Position numbers and translations under genes: made by a program
Notes under the pieces: model-generated
The model's input: only the letters and a program-made list of their open reading frames with translations
What the model was told of the DNA's origin: nothing
Database searches by the model: none
Part shown: positions 1-7,637 of the stretch, in pieces
How positions within the stretch are numbered: the first letter of the stretch is position 1
Layout of the letters: each line of letters opens with the position of its first letter
Source of the DNA: Aestuariimicrobium sp. p3-SID1156
Lineage (GTDB): Bacteria; Actinomycetota; Actinomycetes; Propionibacteriales; Propionibacteriaceae
Assembly (NCBI RefSeq): GCF_025144225.1
Contig: NZ_JALXXB010000011.1
Location: forward strand, 1-64,000
Direction of reading: 5' to 3'
Length of the DNA: 64,000 nucleotides

Positions 1-61
1 GATTCGAACCCCTGACCTTCTCATTGCGAACGAGACGCGCTACCAACTGCGCCATAGCCCC
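1..61 (-). tRNA. tRNA-Ala(CGC), cut by window edge
   Basis: Read on the minus strand this is the 5' 61 nt of a tRNA. The acceptor strand is GGGGCTA, the D stem GCGC/GCGC encloses AGTTGGTA, and a 5-bp anticodon stem holds the loop TTCGCAA with CGC in the middle, decoding GCG alanine. The sequence runs off the window inside the T arm (GGTTCGAATC), so the 3' acceptor strand is not visible. Confidence 0.93.
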
Positions 62-209
62 TTGCTGCCTTAGCAGCGTCATCCAGAGTAGCACCCGGCC
101 CCCGGGCCTCTCCACCCAGTGGGGCCGACCAAAACGCCCCCGCCACGCCCGCCCGGTCGTAGTGGCCCAGCTCGGGTGCGCCGTTCACCCGTCGTACACC
201 CGAGCGCCC

Positions 210-215
210 TAGCCT
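210..215 (+). promoter_or_regulatory. -10 box TAGCCT of the APC permease
   Basis: TAGCCT lies 8 nt before the GTG at 224 and no ribosome-binding site is present, so the permease mRNA is probably leaderless. No convincing -35 box is seen. Confidence 0.5.
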
Positions 216-223
216 GAGCGCCC

Positions 224-1471
224 GTGACCTCCTCCACACTCGAACGCCGCCTCGGTCTGCCCGACGCCGTCACGATCGGCGTCGGTTCCATGGTCGGCGC
301 CGGAGTCTTCGCCGTCTTCGCCCCCGCCGCCCACGCCGCGGGTACCGGCCTGTTGCTCGGCCTCGTGCTGGCAGCGATCGTTGCCTTCTGCAATGCCACG
401 AGTTCCGCCCAGCTCGCGGCCGTCTACCCGAAGGCCGGCGGCACCTATGTCTATGGACGCGAGGAGCTCGGCCCGTGGTGGGGCTTTGCCGCGGGCTGGT
501 GTTTCGTGATCGGCAAGACCGCCTCGTGTGCCGCCATGGCGCTCACCTTTGCCGCCTACGTCTCACCGCATGGCTGGGTGCAGCGGCTGATCGCCGTCGC
601 CGCCGTGCTGGCGCTCGCGTCCATCAACTACCGGGGCGTCACCCGCACCGCGCTCGCGACTCGCATCATCGTCGCCATCGTGCTGACCGTTCTGGCGGTT
701 TTCGCGATCACCAACCTCGCCAGGGGCGGTGCGCACCAGCTGCCAGACCTGCACCTCACCGGCGACACCAGCGCCCTGGGCGTGCTGCAGGCCGCCGGAT
801 TGCTCTTCTTCGCCTTTGCCGGCTACGCCCGCATTGCCACCATGGGCGAGGAGGTCCGCGACCCCGAGCGCACCATCCCCAGCGCCATCATCATCGCCTT
901 GGGCATCGCGCTGACCACCTTCGTGATTGTCGGCCTCACCCTGCTCGACCGCCTCGGCCCGGACGCCCTCGCAGGCAGCGCGCGTCCGGTCTTCGATGCC
1001 GCCAGCAGACTCGACCCGAGCGGCATCCTGCCCTGGGTGGTCACCGCTGCAGCAGCCCTGGCCTGCCTGGGGGCCCTGCTCAACCTGATGACTGGCATCG
1101 GACGCACCAGCCTGGCGATGGCCCGCGAACGCGACCTGCCCACCTGGCTGGCGGCCACCCACCCGAAGTTCAAGGTGCCGCATCGCGCCGAGGTGGTGCT
1201 GGCAGCAATCGTCTGCGTCCTCGTGCTCGCCGGGAGCCTGCGCGAGGTGATCAGCTTCTCCAGCTTCGGCGTGCTGCTGTACTACACCGTCGCCAACATC
1301 TCCGCGCTGCACCAGCGCGAGAACCGTCGCTACCCGAAGTTCCTGCAGGTGCTCGGGGTCATTCTGTGCCTCGCGCTGGTCGCCACCCTCACCTGGCGGG
1401 TGCTCGTCACCGGAGTGGTCGTGCTGGCCGTCGGGTTGGCGGGACGCGCCATGCTGCGCACGTCGAAGTGA
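224..1471 (+). CDS. APC-family amino-acid permease
   Basis: The 415-residue, strongly hydrophobic protein has the arrangement of the amino acid-polyamine-organocation (APC) superfamily. The first membrane helix carries the glycine-rich GVGSMVGAGVF motif that forms the unwound substrate-binding segment of TM1. Residues 60-75 (SAQLAAVYPKAGGTYVYG) match the conserved TM2-TM3 region. A cytoplasmic segment GEEVRDPERTIPSAI near residue 210 is typical of the loop before TM6. About twelve hydrophobic segments can be traced, and the length is slightly short for the family. It probably imports an amino acid at the cytoplasmic membrane; the substrate cannot be read from the sequence. The GTG start at 224 is supported by the -10 box just upstream. 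The next gene is convergent, with 4 nt between stop codons. Confidence 0.9.
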   Translation: MTSSTLERRLGLPDAVTIGVGSMVGAGVFAVFAPAAHAAGTGLLLGLVLAAIVAFCNATSSAQLAAVYPKAGGTYVYGREELGPWWGFAAGWCFVIGKTASCAAMALTFAAYVSPHGWVQRLIAVAAVLALASINYRGVTRTALATRIIVAIVLTVLAVFAITNLARGGAHQLPDLHLTGDTSALGVLQAAGLLFFAFAGYARIATMGEEVRDPERTIPSAIIIALGIALTTFVIVGLTLLDRLGPDALAGSARPVFDAASRLDPSGILPWVVTAAAALACLGALLNLMTGIGRTSLAMARERDLPTWLAATHPKFKVPHRAEVVLAAIVCVLVLAGSLREVISFSSFGVLLYYTVANISALHQRENRRYPKFLQVLGVILCLALVATLTWRVLVTGVVVLAVGLAGRAMLRTSK

Positions 1472-1475
1472 GCGG

Positions 1476-2540
1476 TCACTCCCGGTCGGCGGAGATCCAT
1501 CCCTTGCTGGTGAAGGTGAGGTTGCGCGACCCCTGGACGCGGTCGGCAACGGCGTCGAGTTGGGAGAGGTCATCCTCGTCCAGGCGAACAGCGACTGAGG
1601 CCGCGTTCTCGGCCACCCGCGCCGAGCGGCGCGTCCCCGGGATGGGCACCACACCCAGGCCGAACCGAGGACCTTGTGCCAGTAGCCACGCCAGTGCGAT
1701 CTGGGCTGGAGTGGCCCCGTACCGAGCGGCGACCTCGCGAATCACGTCCACCGCCTGCTGGTTCGCGTCGAAATGCTCCACGAAGCGGGGCTCGCCCTTG
1801 AGCATGGTTGCGGCCACGGCGCCCCGATCGAGAGTTCCGGTGAGGAAACCGCGTCCCAGCGGCGAATAGGGCACGAAGCCGGCGCCAACCTCGGCGGCAG
1901 CCGGAACCACCTTGGCCTCGACATCGCGCGACCACAGGCTCCACTCGCTCTGCACCGCCGCGATCGGGTGGACCGATGCTGCAGCGCGCAACTCGTCCCC
2001 GGTGACCTCGGACAAGCCCAGGTGGCGAACCTTCCCTGCGGAGACCAGTTCAGCCATCGCCCCCACCGTCTCCTCGACGGGACGGTCCAACTCGCGACGA
2101 TGCATGTAGTACAGGTCGATCGTCTCAACCCCCAGCCGGCGCAGGGAGGCGTCGCAGGCCTCGCGCACATAGGCGGCGTCACCCCGAGTGCCCGTGGACC
2201 CGTCAGGGCCGATGCGACCGGTGATGCCGAACTTCGTGGCGAGCTGAACCTCATCGCGCCGGTCCTTGAGGACGCGGGCCAGCAACTCCTCGTTCGTGCC
2301 TGCTGGCCCCGGGATGGGCTCGCCGTTGGCGTCGGTGTGTGGCTGGCCGTAGACATCCGCCGTGTCGAGGAAGGCGACGCCCAGGTCGATGGCCGCATGC
2401 AGGGTACGCACTGCCTCGTCCGGGTCGGTGGGGCCATAGACATGGCTCAGGGCCATGCAGCCGAAGCCGAGGGCGCTCACCGTGAAGCCCCGGCTGAGTT
2501 CGGTGCGGGGGAGAGGTTCAGGAAGCGGGTGCGTGGTCAC
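1476..2540 (-). CDS. Aldo/keto reductase
   Basis: A 354-residue aldo/keto reductase with a (beta/alpha)8 barrel that uses NADPH. The conserved elements are seen in order: LGFGCMALSHVYG, the catalytic region FLDTADVYG (Asp and Tyr), the catalytic Lys in ATKFG, YYMHR where the family has its active-site His, QSEWSLWSRD, and the NADP-binding PIPGTRR near the C terminus. It resembles the AKR group of stress-related oxidoreductases acting on aldehydes and ketones; the true substrate is unknown. The start overlaps the end of the MerR gene by 23 nt, so the two are co-transcribed and probably translationally coupled, and MerR is its likely regulator. Confidence 0.92.
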   Translation of the reverse strand: MTTHPLPEPLPRTELSRGFTVSALGFGCMALSHVYGPTDPDEAVRTLHAAIDLGVAFLDTADVYGQPHTDANGEPIPGPAGTNEELLARVLKDRRDEVQLATKFGITGRIGPDGSTGTRGDAAYVREACDASLRRLGVETIDLYYMHRRELDRPVEETVGAMAELVSAGKVRHLGLSEVTGDELRAAASVHPIAAVQSEWSLWSRDVEAKVVPAAAEVGAGFVPYSPLGRGFLTGTLDRGAVAATMLKGEPRFVEHFDANQQAVDVIREVAARYGATPAQIALAWLLAQGPRFGLGVVPIPGTRRSARVAENAASVAVRLDEDDLSQLDAVADRVQGSRNLTFTSKGWISADRE

Positions 2541-3000
2541 AGAAGTCCTCCTTCTGGTCGAGGGTGCGGAGACGTTGCAGCGCGAGGACCCGGTGGTTGG
2601 TCACCGGCTCACCCGCGCAGTCCAGGCCAGCCGAGATCAGGTCCTCGTAGTGACGGATCTTCTCCTCCACCGCCACCAGATCGGCGGCGAGCTGCCGCTG
2701 CTGCTGCAGGATGCGATCTCTGTGGGCCTGGAGCAAGTGGCTGCGTCTGCCATGGGACTGGGCTCCAAGCCCCACCAGTTGGATGAACTCCCGGATCGCA
2801 CCGATGGGCATGCCGGTGCGCTTCAGTCGCACCACCAGGTCCACGATCCGCACTGACGCCTCGTCGAAGGCGCGTCGGCCCGCAGAGTCACGGGGAAGGG
2901 CCGGGATCAGCCCCTCCTTCTCGTACCAGCGCAAGGTGTCCTTGCTCAACCCGGTTCGAGCCGAGACCTGCGCTATCCCCAGGGGTTGCTGCCTCGTCAT
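2518..3000 (-). CDS. MerR-family regulator of the aldo/keto reductase
   Basis: A 160-residue MerR-type activator. Residues 7-70 form the winged helix-turn-helix (IAQVSARTGLSKDTLRWYEKEGLI, with the family's RWYEKEGL signature). A long dimerisation helix follows from about residue 80 to 120. No cysteine cluster for metal binding is apparent, so it more likely senses an organic or redox signal. The ATG at 3000 is chosen because a MerR-type promoter lies directly upstream and the homology begins a few residues in; the open frame continuing upstream lies antisense to the arsenate reductase. It overlaps the downstream reductase gene. Confidence 0.9.
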   Translation of the reverse strand: MTRQQPLGIAQVSARTGLSKDTLRWYEKEGLIPALPRDSAGRRAFDEASVRIVDLVVRLKRTGMPIGAIREFIQLVGLGAQSHGRRSHLLQAHRDRILQQQRQLAADLVAVEEKIRHYEDLISAGLDCAGEPVTNHRVLALQRLRTLDQKEDFCDHAPAS

Positions 3001-3007
3001 GTCCCCG

Positions 3008-3038
3008 ATGCTAGGAGTTGGAGCGCACTCCAGGTCAA
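3008..3038 (-). promoter_or_regulatory. MerR-type promoter with 19-bp spacer and dyad operator
   Basis: On the minus strand TTGACC (3033-3038) and TAGCAT (3008-3013) are separated by exactly 19 bp instead of 17. The spacer contains the dyad GGAGTGCGCTCC. Over-long spacers with an operator dyad between the boxes are the hallmark of MerR-activated promoters. Transcription would begin at about the A of the MerR ATG (3000), giving a leaderless, autoregulated merR-AKR mRNA. Confidence 0.85.
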
Positions 3039-3052
3039 GGCCCGGGGTCGGG

Positions 3053-4087
3053 TCAATCCAGCAGCTCGCCCAGGAGTCCGCGAACCCGTCCCTCGATGTC
3101 ATCGGCGATGGTACGAACCTCATCAAGGCTGGCGCCGTGGGGGTCAGCCACCTTCCAGTCCTCCTGGCGCCGGCCGGGGATGACCGGGCAGGAGTCGCCG
3201 CAGCCCATAGTGACCACGACGTCGGCAGCCTGCAGCACGGATTCGGTGAGCGGCTTGGGGTAGGCCTCGGTGAGTTCAATGCCCCGTTCCGCCAGGACGC
3301 TGACCACGGCGGGGTTCAACTCGTCAACAGGCTGGGAGCCAGCCGAATGCACGCGAACGCGTCCCTCGGAGAAACGCTCGGCGAATGCTGCGGCCATCTG
3401 CGAGCGGCCCGCGTTCTGGACGCAGACGAAAACCAGTTCAGGCTTGCGGTAGTGCTCCTTGCCCTCGTTGCGGGCGCGGGCCAGCAGCTGCTCGCGGGCG
3501 AAGCGCTCCACGAGAACCGGCAGGTGGAGGGTGATGGTGCGGTTGGTCAGCAGCTTCGCGTGGGCGTCCCGGACGGTCTGGCGCACCTCGTCGTTGGTGA
3601 AGGTGCCGTCGAACTGGCGCCCCAGGTCCTCCACGATGCGCAGGTAGCGCTCGCTGTTGTCGGTGGGCTGGCCGGTGAACTCCATGGCCAACTCGAGGAC
3701 CCGACGGTTGATGTCGTCGCGGACCAGCCGCATGCGTTCCATGCCCTCGATGCCACGCAGTGAGGGCTCATCGGTCTCCCACACCTCGATGGGGGCCGTC
3801 ATGCCGTCAACAGGGGTGACCTCTGCCTCGGATCCGATCACGACGACTCGGTCAGCCTTGCGCAGCATCTCGTCGGTCAGCTGCTGAGGGGCGAACTCGG
3901 TCATCGAGCCACCGATCTCGGCGATCGCCTCGGCTGACTGCTGGTTGATCGTGCTGCCGGGCTGGATGCCGGCGGATTCGACGGTGACGCGGTCGCCGAC
4001 AAGCTGCCGCATGAGGGCGGCGGCCATCTGGGACTTCCCTCCGTTCTTGACGCACACGAACAGGACGGTGGGTGACTGGGTGTTCAT
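3053..4087 (-). CDS. Double LMW-phosphatase/ArsC fusion, probable arsenate reductase
   Basis: A 344-residue protein with two low-molecular-weight phosphatase-fold domains and a helical linker. Domain 1 (about 8-130) has CVKNGGKSQMA, a CX5K loop in place of the usual CX5R. Residues 140-210 match the three-helix-bundle dimerisation module found before mycothiol-dependent ArsC in actinobacteria. Domain 2 (about 215-344) has the classic CVQNAGRSQMA loop and CGDSCPVIPGRR. By family, domain 2 should bind arsenate and form an arseno-mycothiol adduct for reduction by mycoredoxin; domain 1 may be a related enzyme or a pseudoenzyme. The start overlaps the stop of the upstream ArsR gene (ATGA). No arsenite efflux gene adjoins it. 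Confidence 0.85.
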   Translation of the reverse strand: MNTQSPTVLFVCVKNGGKSQMAAALMRQLVGDRVTVESAGIQPGSTINQQSAEAIAEIGGSMTEFAPQQLTDEMLRKADRVVVIGSEAEVTPVDGMTAPIEVWETDEPSLRGIEGMERMRLVRDDINRRVLELAMEFTGQPTDNSERYLRIVEDLGRQFDGTFTNDEVRQTVRDAHAKLLTNRTITLHLPVLVERFAREQLLARARNEGKEHYRKPELVFVCVQNAGRSQMAAAFAERFSEGRVRVHSAGSQPVDELNPAVVSVLAERGIELTEAYPKPLTESVLQAADVVVTMGCGDSCPVIPGRRQEDWKVADPHGASLDEVRTIADDIEGRVRGLLGELLD

Positions 4088-4755
4088 CGGGTGCTCCTGG
4101 TGTCGGGTGGGAGGGTCAACAGGTGGGGTAGGCGAATGGAGAGTTCGTCGAGGGCTGCCCTGAACGCCGATTCGTTGCCCCGGGGGACGGGGTCGGGGAT
4201 CGACCAGTGCAGGCGGTGGGCGGACCTGGGCAGGGTCTCGTGGGCGTTGTCGCAGACGGCCACGAGCAGGTCGTCGCCCTGCAGCACCTCGTCAAGGTGG
4301 TGCGTTTGTGCGTCGAGCTCGAGGTCGTGCTTGTCAGCGAGGGCAACGGCTTGGGGGTGTGGTGCTTGCGCGGGCCGTGTCCCGGCATCGATGCACGGGA
4401 GCGACTGCTGGCGTCCGAGGGCGGCCGCGAGCTTGGACCGCGCCGAGTTCCTCGTGCAGACGAAGACGATGCGATTCGGCAGGTGGTGGGTCAGGCCGGC
4501 GGTGACCAGCTGGGTGGCCGCGGGATCGTGGTGGGAGAGCCGAAGGTAGCTTCGTCGGGCATCGTTCTCGCTGGTGCGCCGCTGCGCGATACCGGAGTCG
4601 ACCAGGGCTGCCACGTGGTGGGCCACCAGACTGCTCGACAACTCGAACCGCTGGCCGATCTCGCCGGGGGCAAGATCCTCGCGCAGCAGCTGCTGGGCGA
4701 TGGCCAGCCGAGTGGGCTCGCTCAGGACGCGGTGCAGGAGTGCCAGATCTCTCAT
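4084..4755 (-). CDS. ArsR repressor fused to an LMW-phosphatase domain
   Basis: A 223-residue fusion. Residues 1-85 are an ArsR/SmtB winged helix (LSEPTRLAIAQQLL, ELSSSLVAHHVAAL). Residues about 92-220 are a low-molecular-weight phosphatase domain with CTRNSARSKLAAAL, a complete CX5R loop. Fusions of ArsR with an ArsC-like domain are known in actinobacteria; the phosphatase part may sense or reduce arsenate. The ATG at 4755 is preferred over in-frame starts further upstream because the operator palindrome ends directly before it and the ArsR homology begins there. The gene is followed by the double ArsC gene with an ATGA overlap. Confidence 0.85.
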   Translation of the reverse strand: MRDLALLHRVLSEPTRLAIAQQLLREDLAPGEIGQRFELSSSLVAHHVAALVDSGIAQRRTSENDARRSYLRLSHHDPAATQLVTAGLTHHLPNRIVFVCTRNSARSKLAAALGRQQSLPCIDAGTRPAQAPHPQAVALADKHDLELDAQTHHLDEVLQGDDLLVAVCDNAHETLPRSAHRLHWSIPDPVPRGNESAFRAALDELSIRLPHLLTLPPDTRSTR

Positions 4756-4783
4756 GATTACCTCAATGCTCGTTGAGATAATC
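4756..4783. promoter_or_regulatory. ArsR operator palindrome
   Basis: GATTACCTCAA and TTGAGATAATC form an 11-bp inverted repeat with one mismatch and a 6-bp centre, directly before the ArsR start codon. It has the size and AT-rich ends usual for ArsR operators, so the repressor should block its own transcription from here. It lies about 50 bp from the divergent lactonase gene. Confidence 0.7.
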
Positions 4784-4821
4784 ATGCGCCACGAATCTGC
4801 GACGCGCAAGGGTGCGGCGCA

Positions 4822-4827
4822 TAGTGT
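4822..4827 (+). promoter_or_regulatory. -10 box TAGTGT of the lactonase gene
   Basis: TAGTGT is followed 6 nt later by the ATG at 4834, with no Shine-Dalgarno sequence. This fits a leaderless transcript. Confidence 0.5.
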
Positions 4828-4833
4828 GGCTGC

Positions 4834-5862
4834 ATGGCAGACATGAACCTCGCCCTGGTCGGAAACTCCACGGCAGGCACCATCAGCGCCTTCGCTGTGG
4901 AGGATGATCGGCTCACTCTGCGTGCGACGTCAGAGGCCGGGGAGGGCTGCTCGACTTTCGCCATCGACCGCGAGCGTGACCTGGTCTACTGCGCCACCAA
5001 GAAGCCGAGCCCGGCGATCCTCACGCTGCGCCTCGACCGATCCACTGGCCAGCTGGCCGAAGTGGGACGCCGTGAGGTCGAGCACACCATGGCCTACCTG
5101 TGGCTGGCGCGCGAGGGAACGGTGCTGCTGGGTGCCAGCTACCACGGTGGCTGGGGATCCGCGTGGCCGGTGGTCGATGGCGTCCTCGGGAACCCGCCGT
5201 CGCGCATCGAGAACGCCAACCTGCACAGCGTCATCACCGATCGCGCGGGGGAGCACGCCTACTTTGCTTCATTGGGCGACGACCTGGTGGCCCAGGTGGC
5301 CTTGGCCGCCGACGCCAGTTTCGAGCCGCTCGATCCGCCGGTGGTGGAGGCCCCGGAGGGTGCCGGGCCGCGACACCTCGTGATCTCCGAGGACGAGCGC
5401 AATGTCTACCTGCTCACCGAGTTCACCGGCGAGGCGATCCGGTTCGCGCGCGACCTTGACACCGGCACCCTGACGATGCAGGAACGCGTCCCGGGGCATG
5501 CCACCCATCGTGAGCTCACGGTCAGCCGCTATGGGGCTGACCCGAAGGCAGAGCACCTGATCTGGGGAGCAGACCTGCACCTGGTCGACGGCGGACAGCT
5601 GCTGGTCTGCTCGGAGCGCACCGAAAGCACCCTGACGACTGTCTCCGTGGGTCCCGAGGGGGGGTTGGGTGGGGTGCTGGCCGACTCGGACACCGAATCC
5701 CAGCCCCGCGGCTTCGCCGTCACCCCCGACGGACGCCACCTGCTGGTGGCCGGAGAGGCGTCCGGGGCGGTGGGGCTGTACCAGCTCGTTGACGACGGCA
5801 GCTGGACGCTCATCGACCGTGCCGAGTCGGGTGCCGGCGCGAACTGGGTCCGCTTCGTGTGA
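4834..5862 (+). CDS. Lactonase-family beta-propeller protein
   Basis: A 342-residue protein with the repeated blade pattern of the seven-bladed lactonase propeller (6-phosphogluconolactonase type, Pgl of E. coli). Blade-like repeats include STFAIDRERDLVYCAT, GPRHLVISEDERNVYLLTEF and QPRGFAVTPDGRHLLVAGE. The GPRHL and PRGFAV strands are typical of this family. No signal peptide is present, so it should be cytoplasmic. It could hydrolyse 6-phosphogluconolactone in the pentose phosphate pathway, but many family members act on other lactones. It is divergent from the ars genes, and no functional tie to arsenic is evident. Confidence 0.8.
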   Translation: MADMNLALVGNSTAGTISAFAVEDDRLTLRATSEAGEGCSTFAIDRERDLVYCATKKPSPAILTLRLDRSTGQLAEVGRREVEHTMAYLWLAREGTVLLGASYHGGWGSAWPVVDGVLGNPPSRIENANLHSVITDRAGEHAYFASLGDDLVAQVALAADASFEPLDPPVVEAPEGAGPRHLVISEDERNVYLLTEFTGEAIRFARDLDTGTLTMQERVPGHATHRELTVSRYGADPKAEHLIWGADLHLVDGGQLLVCSERTESTLTTVSVGPEGGLGGVLADSDTESQPRGFAVTPDGRHLLVAGEASGAVGLYQLVDDGSWTLIDRAESGAGANWVRFV

Positions 5863-5869
5863 CCTGGAC

Positions 5870-5927
5870 GAACCTGTTGTGTGCAGATGAACCGACTGCA
5901 GTCGGTGCAACTCCACGAAGCAGGTTC
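5870..5927. repeat. 58-bp palindromic intergenic repeat, copy 1
   Basis: It lies between the convergent lactonase and SRPBCC genes. The core ACCGACTGCAGTCGGT (5891-5906) is a perfect palindrome, and the outer arms GAACCTG and CAGGTTC also pair. Copy 2 at 57108-57165 matches it without gaps at about 42 of 58 positions. Changes in the core are compensatory, so the fold rather than the exact sequence is conserved. It may also act as a two-way terminator here. Confidence 0.75.
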
Positions 5928-5939
5928 AAGCAGCAACTC

Positions 5940-6407
5940 TCAGCGGCGTTCGGCGCGTTCGGCCAGGCGGTCGACCGAGGCCTGCAGCATCTCCGGAGTG
6001 GTGCGCAGCGCACGCTTGATGCGGCGTCGCTGTGTCTCGTCGAGACCGCGCCAGTCGTAGGTCTGGGTGACCAGGGTGCCACCCTCGACCGGCTCGAGCT
6101 CCCAGCGCCACAGGTGGCCAGCACGGGGGGCGCCGACGTCGCCGGGCATCCAGGCGATCAGCCGACCTTCCTCGAACTCCACCACGTGGTTCTCGCGCAG
6201 TGACCCGTCATGGGTGAGTTCCATCAGGAAAGCTTCACCCACACCGCGGACTCGTCCCGAGTCGTGGGCTGCACGGAGGTTGTCGTTGCCGTCCCAGGTG
6301 GGCTGCTGGTTCGGGTCGGCGATCAGCTCGAAGATCGTCCCCGGCGCGGCCTTCACCACGCGGCTGGCGCGGACCACGCGCTGTTCACAGGGAGGCAGGT
6401 CCACCAT
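5940..6407 (-). CDS. SRPBCC-fold protein (polyketide cyclase/dehydrase-like)
   Basis: A 155-residue protein with the SRPBCC (START-like) pattern. An N-terminal strand RASRVVKAAPGTIFELIADPNQQPTW leads into a curved sheet, and a long C-terminal helix covers the pocket (residues 125-150). Such proteins bind hydrophobic ligands in a deep cavity; no catalytic residues can be assigned, so the role is unknown. It starts 4 nt after the lipoprotein gene ends and is clearly the second gene of that operon. Confidence 0.8.
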   Translation of the reverse strand: MVDLPPCEQRVVRASRVVKAAPGTIFELIADPNQQPTWDGNDNLRAAHDSGRVRGVGEAFLMELTHDGSLRENHVVEFEEGRLIAWMPGDVGAPRAGHLWRWELEPVEGGTLVTQTYDWRGLDETQRRRIKRALRTTPEMLQASVDRLAERAERR

Positions 6408-6411
6408 GGCG

Positions 6412-7575
6412 TCACCCGTGGCGGCGGTGGAGCACCACCTGGGCGGCTCCGGCCAGGGTCAGCAGGATTCCAGTCGCCAACAGGCCCCAGAGCAGCGGCT
6501 GCGGTGTGCTGGTGGAGGTCACGACCTCCAGCGGTGTCTCGGGCCCCAGGGCGCCGTTTGCCTCGCCATAAGGCTTGCTGACGAGGGAGAACGGGATTTT
6601 CACGTCTGCAGGAGTTTCGCTGCGCACCCCGATGACGATCGTATAGGTCCCCTGGTACGCCGCATTGTCTGAGCGCTTCTTGATGCTGGCGATCGGGAGG
6701 TTGATCGGGATGCTGGAGGGGCTGGTCAGGTCGACATCCTCGGACTCTTGCTGTGAGCCGCCGGGGCCGAGCAGAACCACGAAGCCACGCACCTTGTTCT
6801 TCTCCACCTCCGGCATGATGCTCGGTGGCACATCCGGGAAATTGACGTGGACCTTCAGGCCCTCGCCCCATTTGATGGCGGTCTTGTAGGTGGTGATGGC
6901 GCCGTTGGCCACCTCCGAATTGATGGTCTGCCCGCTCACGTCCACCGCGTCAGACATCCAGGTGCCACCGGCCTTGGCCACAGTCGCCCCGAAGGCGAGG
7001 GGCTCATCGTCCGTCGACTCCGGCGGGTCGGGGAAGCTCTCCGGATCGACGTGCGGGGCCTTGAAGAGCCGCAGGCGCAAGTCCAGCCATCCGGAGCTGT
7101 TCTTGGAGTTTCGCTTGACGGTGGCGATGAGCCGCTTGGAGTTCAGGCATTCTTCGTCGTCGGTGTCGGACACGGCAGCGGCGCTGAGCAGCAGTGCTTT
7201 GCTGTAGCTCGCCGACTCATCGGAGTCCGTCCCGCAGCTGTGGCCCGTGGGAGTCTTCAACTCCACGGTGATGCCGTCCTCTGAGCCATTCGCGATCAAG
7301 GTGTTCACCGCGATCTGGACCGACTCCTTGTCGGCCTCGCGCTCGATGGAGTAACTCCGCACACCGTCGTCGGTGTTGGTGGCACCGAGGTTGTCCCAGC
7401 TGTCGCCGCTCTGCAGGACCGGAGCTTCGGAGGAGGAGCTGGTGCCCTTGACGCGGGGGCCCAGGACCTCCTTCTCGTCGTCGCCGTCGCCCGAACAGCC
7501 TCCCAGCAGCAGTAGGGCTCCGGCCACAGCTGCCGCGAGGGGACGCCTCCATCCGGGCACCAGCGGTCGAGTCAT
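6412..7575 (-). CDS. Putative lipoprotein with C-terminal membrane anchor
   Basis: I do not recognise the family. The 387-residue protein begins with a lipoprotein signal (RRPLAAAVAGALLLLGGC, with Cys as the likely lipidated residue), followed by a Ser/Asp/Glu-rich linker. A long extracytoplasmic beta-rich region follows (about 60-340) with cysteine pairs, and the chain ends with a hydrophobic segment (PLLWGLLATGILLTLAGA) before a short basic tail. It is thus probably tethered at both ends outside the membrane. The ATG at 7575 is chosen because TAGGAT ends 7 nt upstream; two in-frame ATGs lie a little further out. It is divergent from a Ser/Thr kinase gene, whose product might be its functional partner. 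Confidence 0.7.
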   Translation of the reverse strand: MTRPLVPGWRRPLAAAVAGALLLLGGCSGDGDDEKEVLGPRVKGTSSSSEAPVLQSGDSWDNLGATNTDDGVRSYSIEREADKESVQIAVNTLIANGSEDGITVELKTPTGHSCGTDSDESASYSKALLLSAAAVSDTDDEECLNSKRLIATVKRNSKNSSGWLDLRLRLFKAPHVDPESFPDPPESTDDEPLAFGATVAKAGGTWMSDAVDVSGQTINSEVANGAITTYKTAIKWGEGLKVHVNFPDVPPSIMPEVEKNKVRGFVVLLGPGGSQQESEDVDLTSPSSIPINLPIASIKKRSDNAAYQGTYTIVIGVRSETPADVKIPFSLVSKPYGEANGALGPETPLEVVTSTSTPQPLLWGLLATGILLTLAGAAQVVLHRRHG

Positions 7576-7637
7576 GCGCCTCATCCTAGACGGAATCGCG
7601 GTCCAGTCCCGGTTCATCAGGGAGCAGGAAAAGCGCG

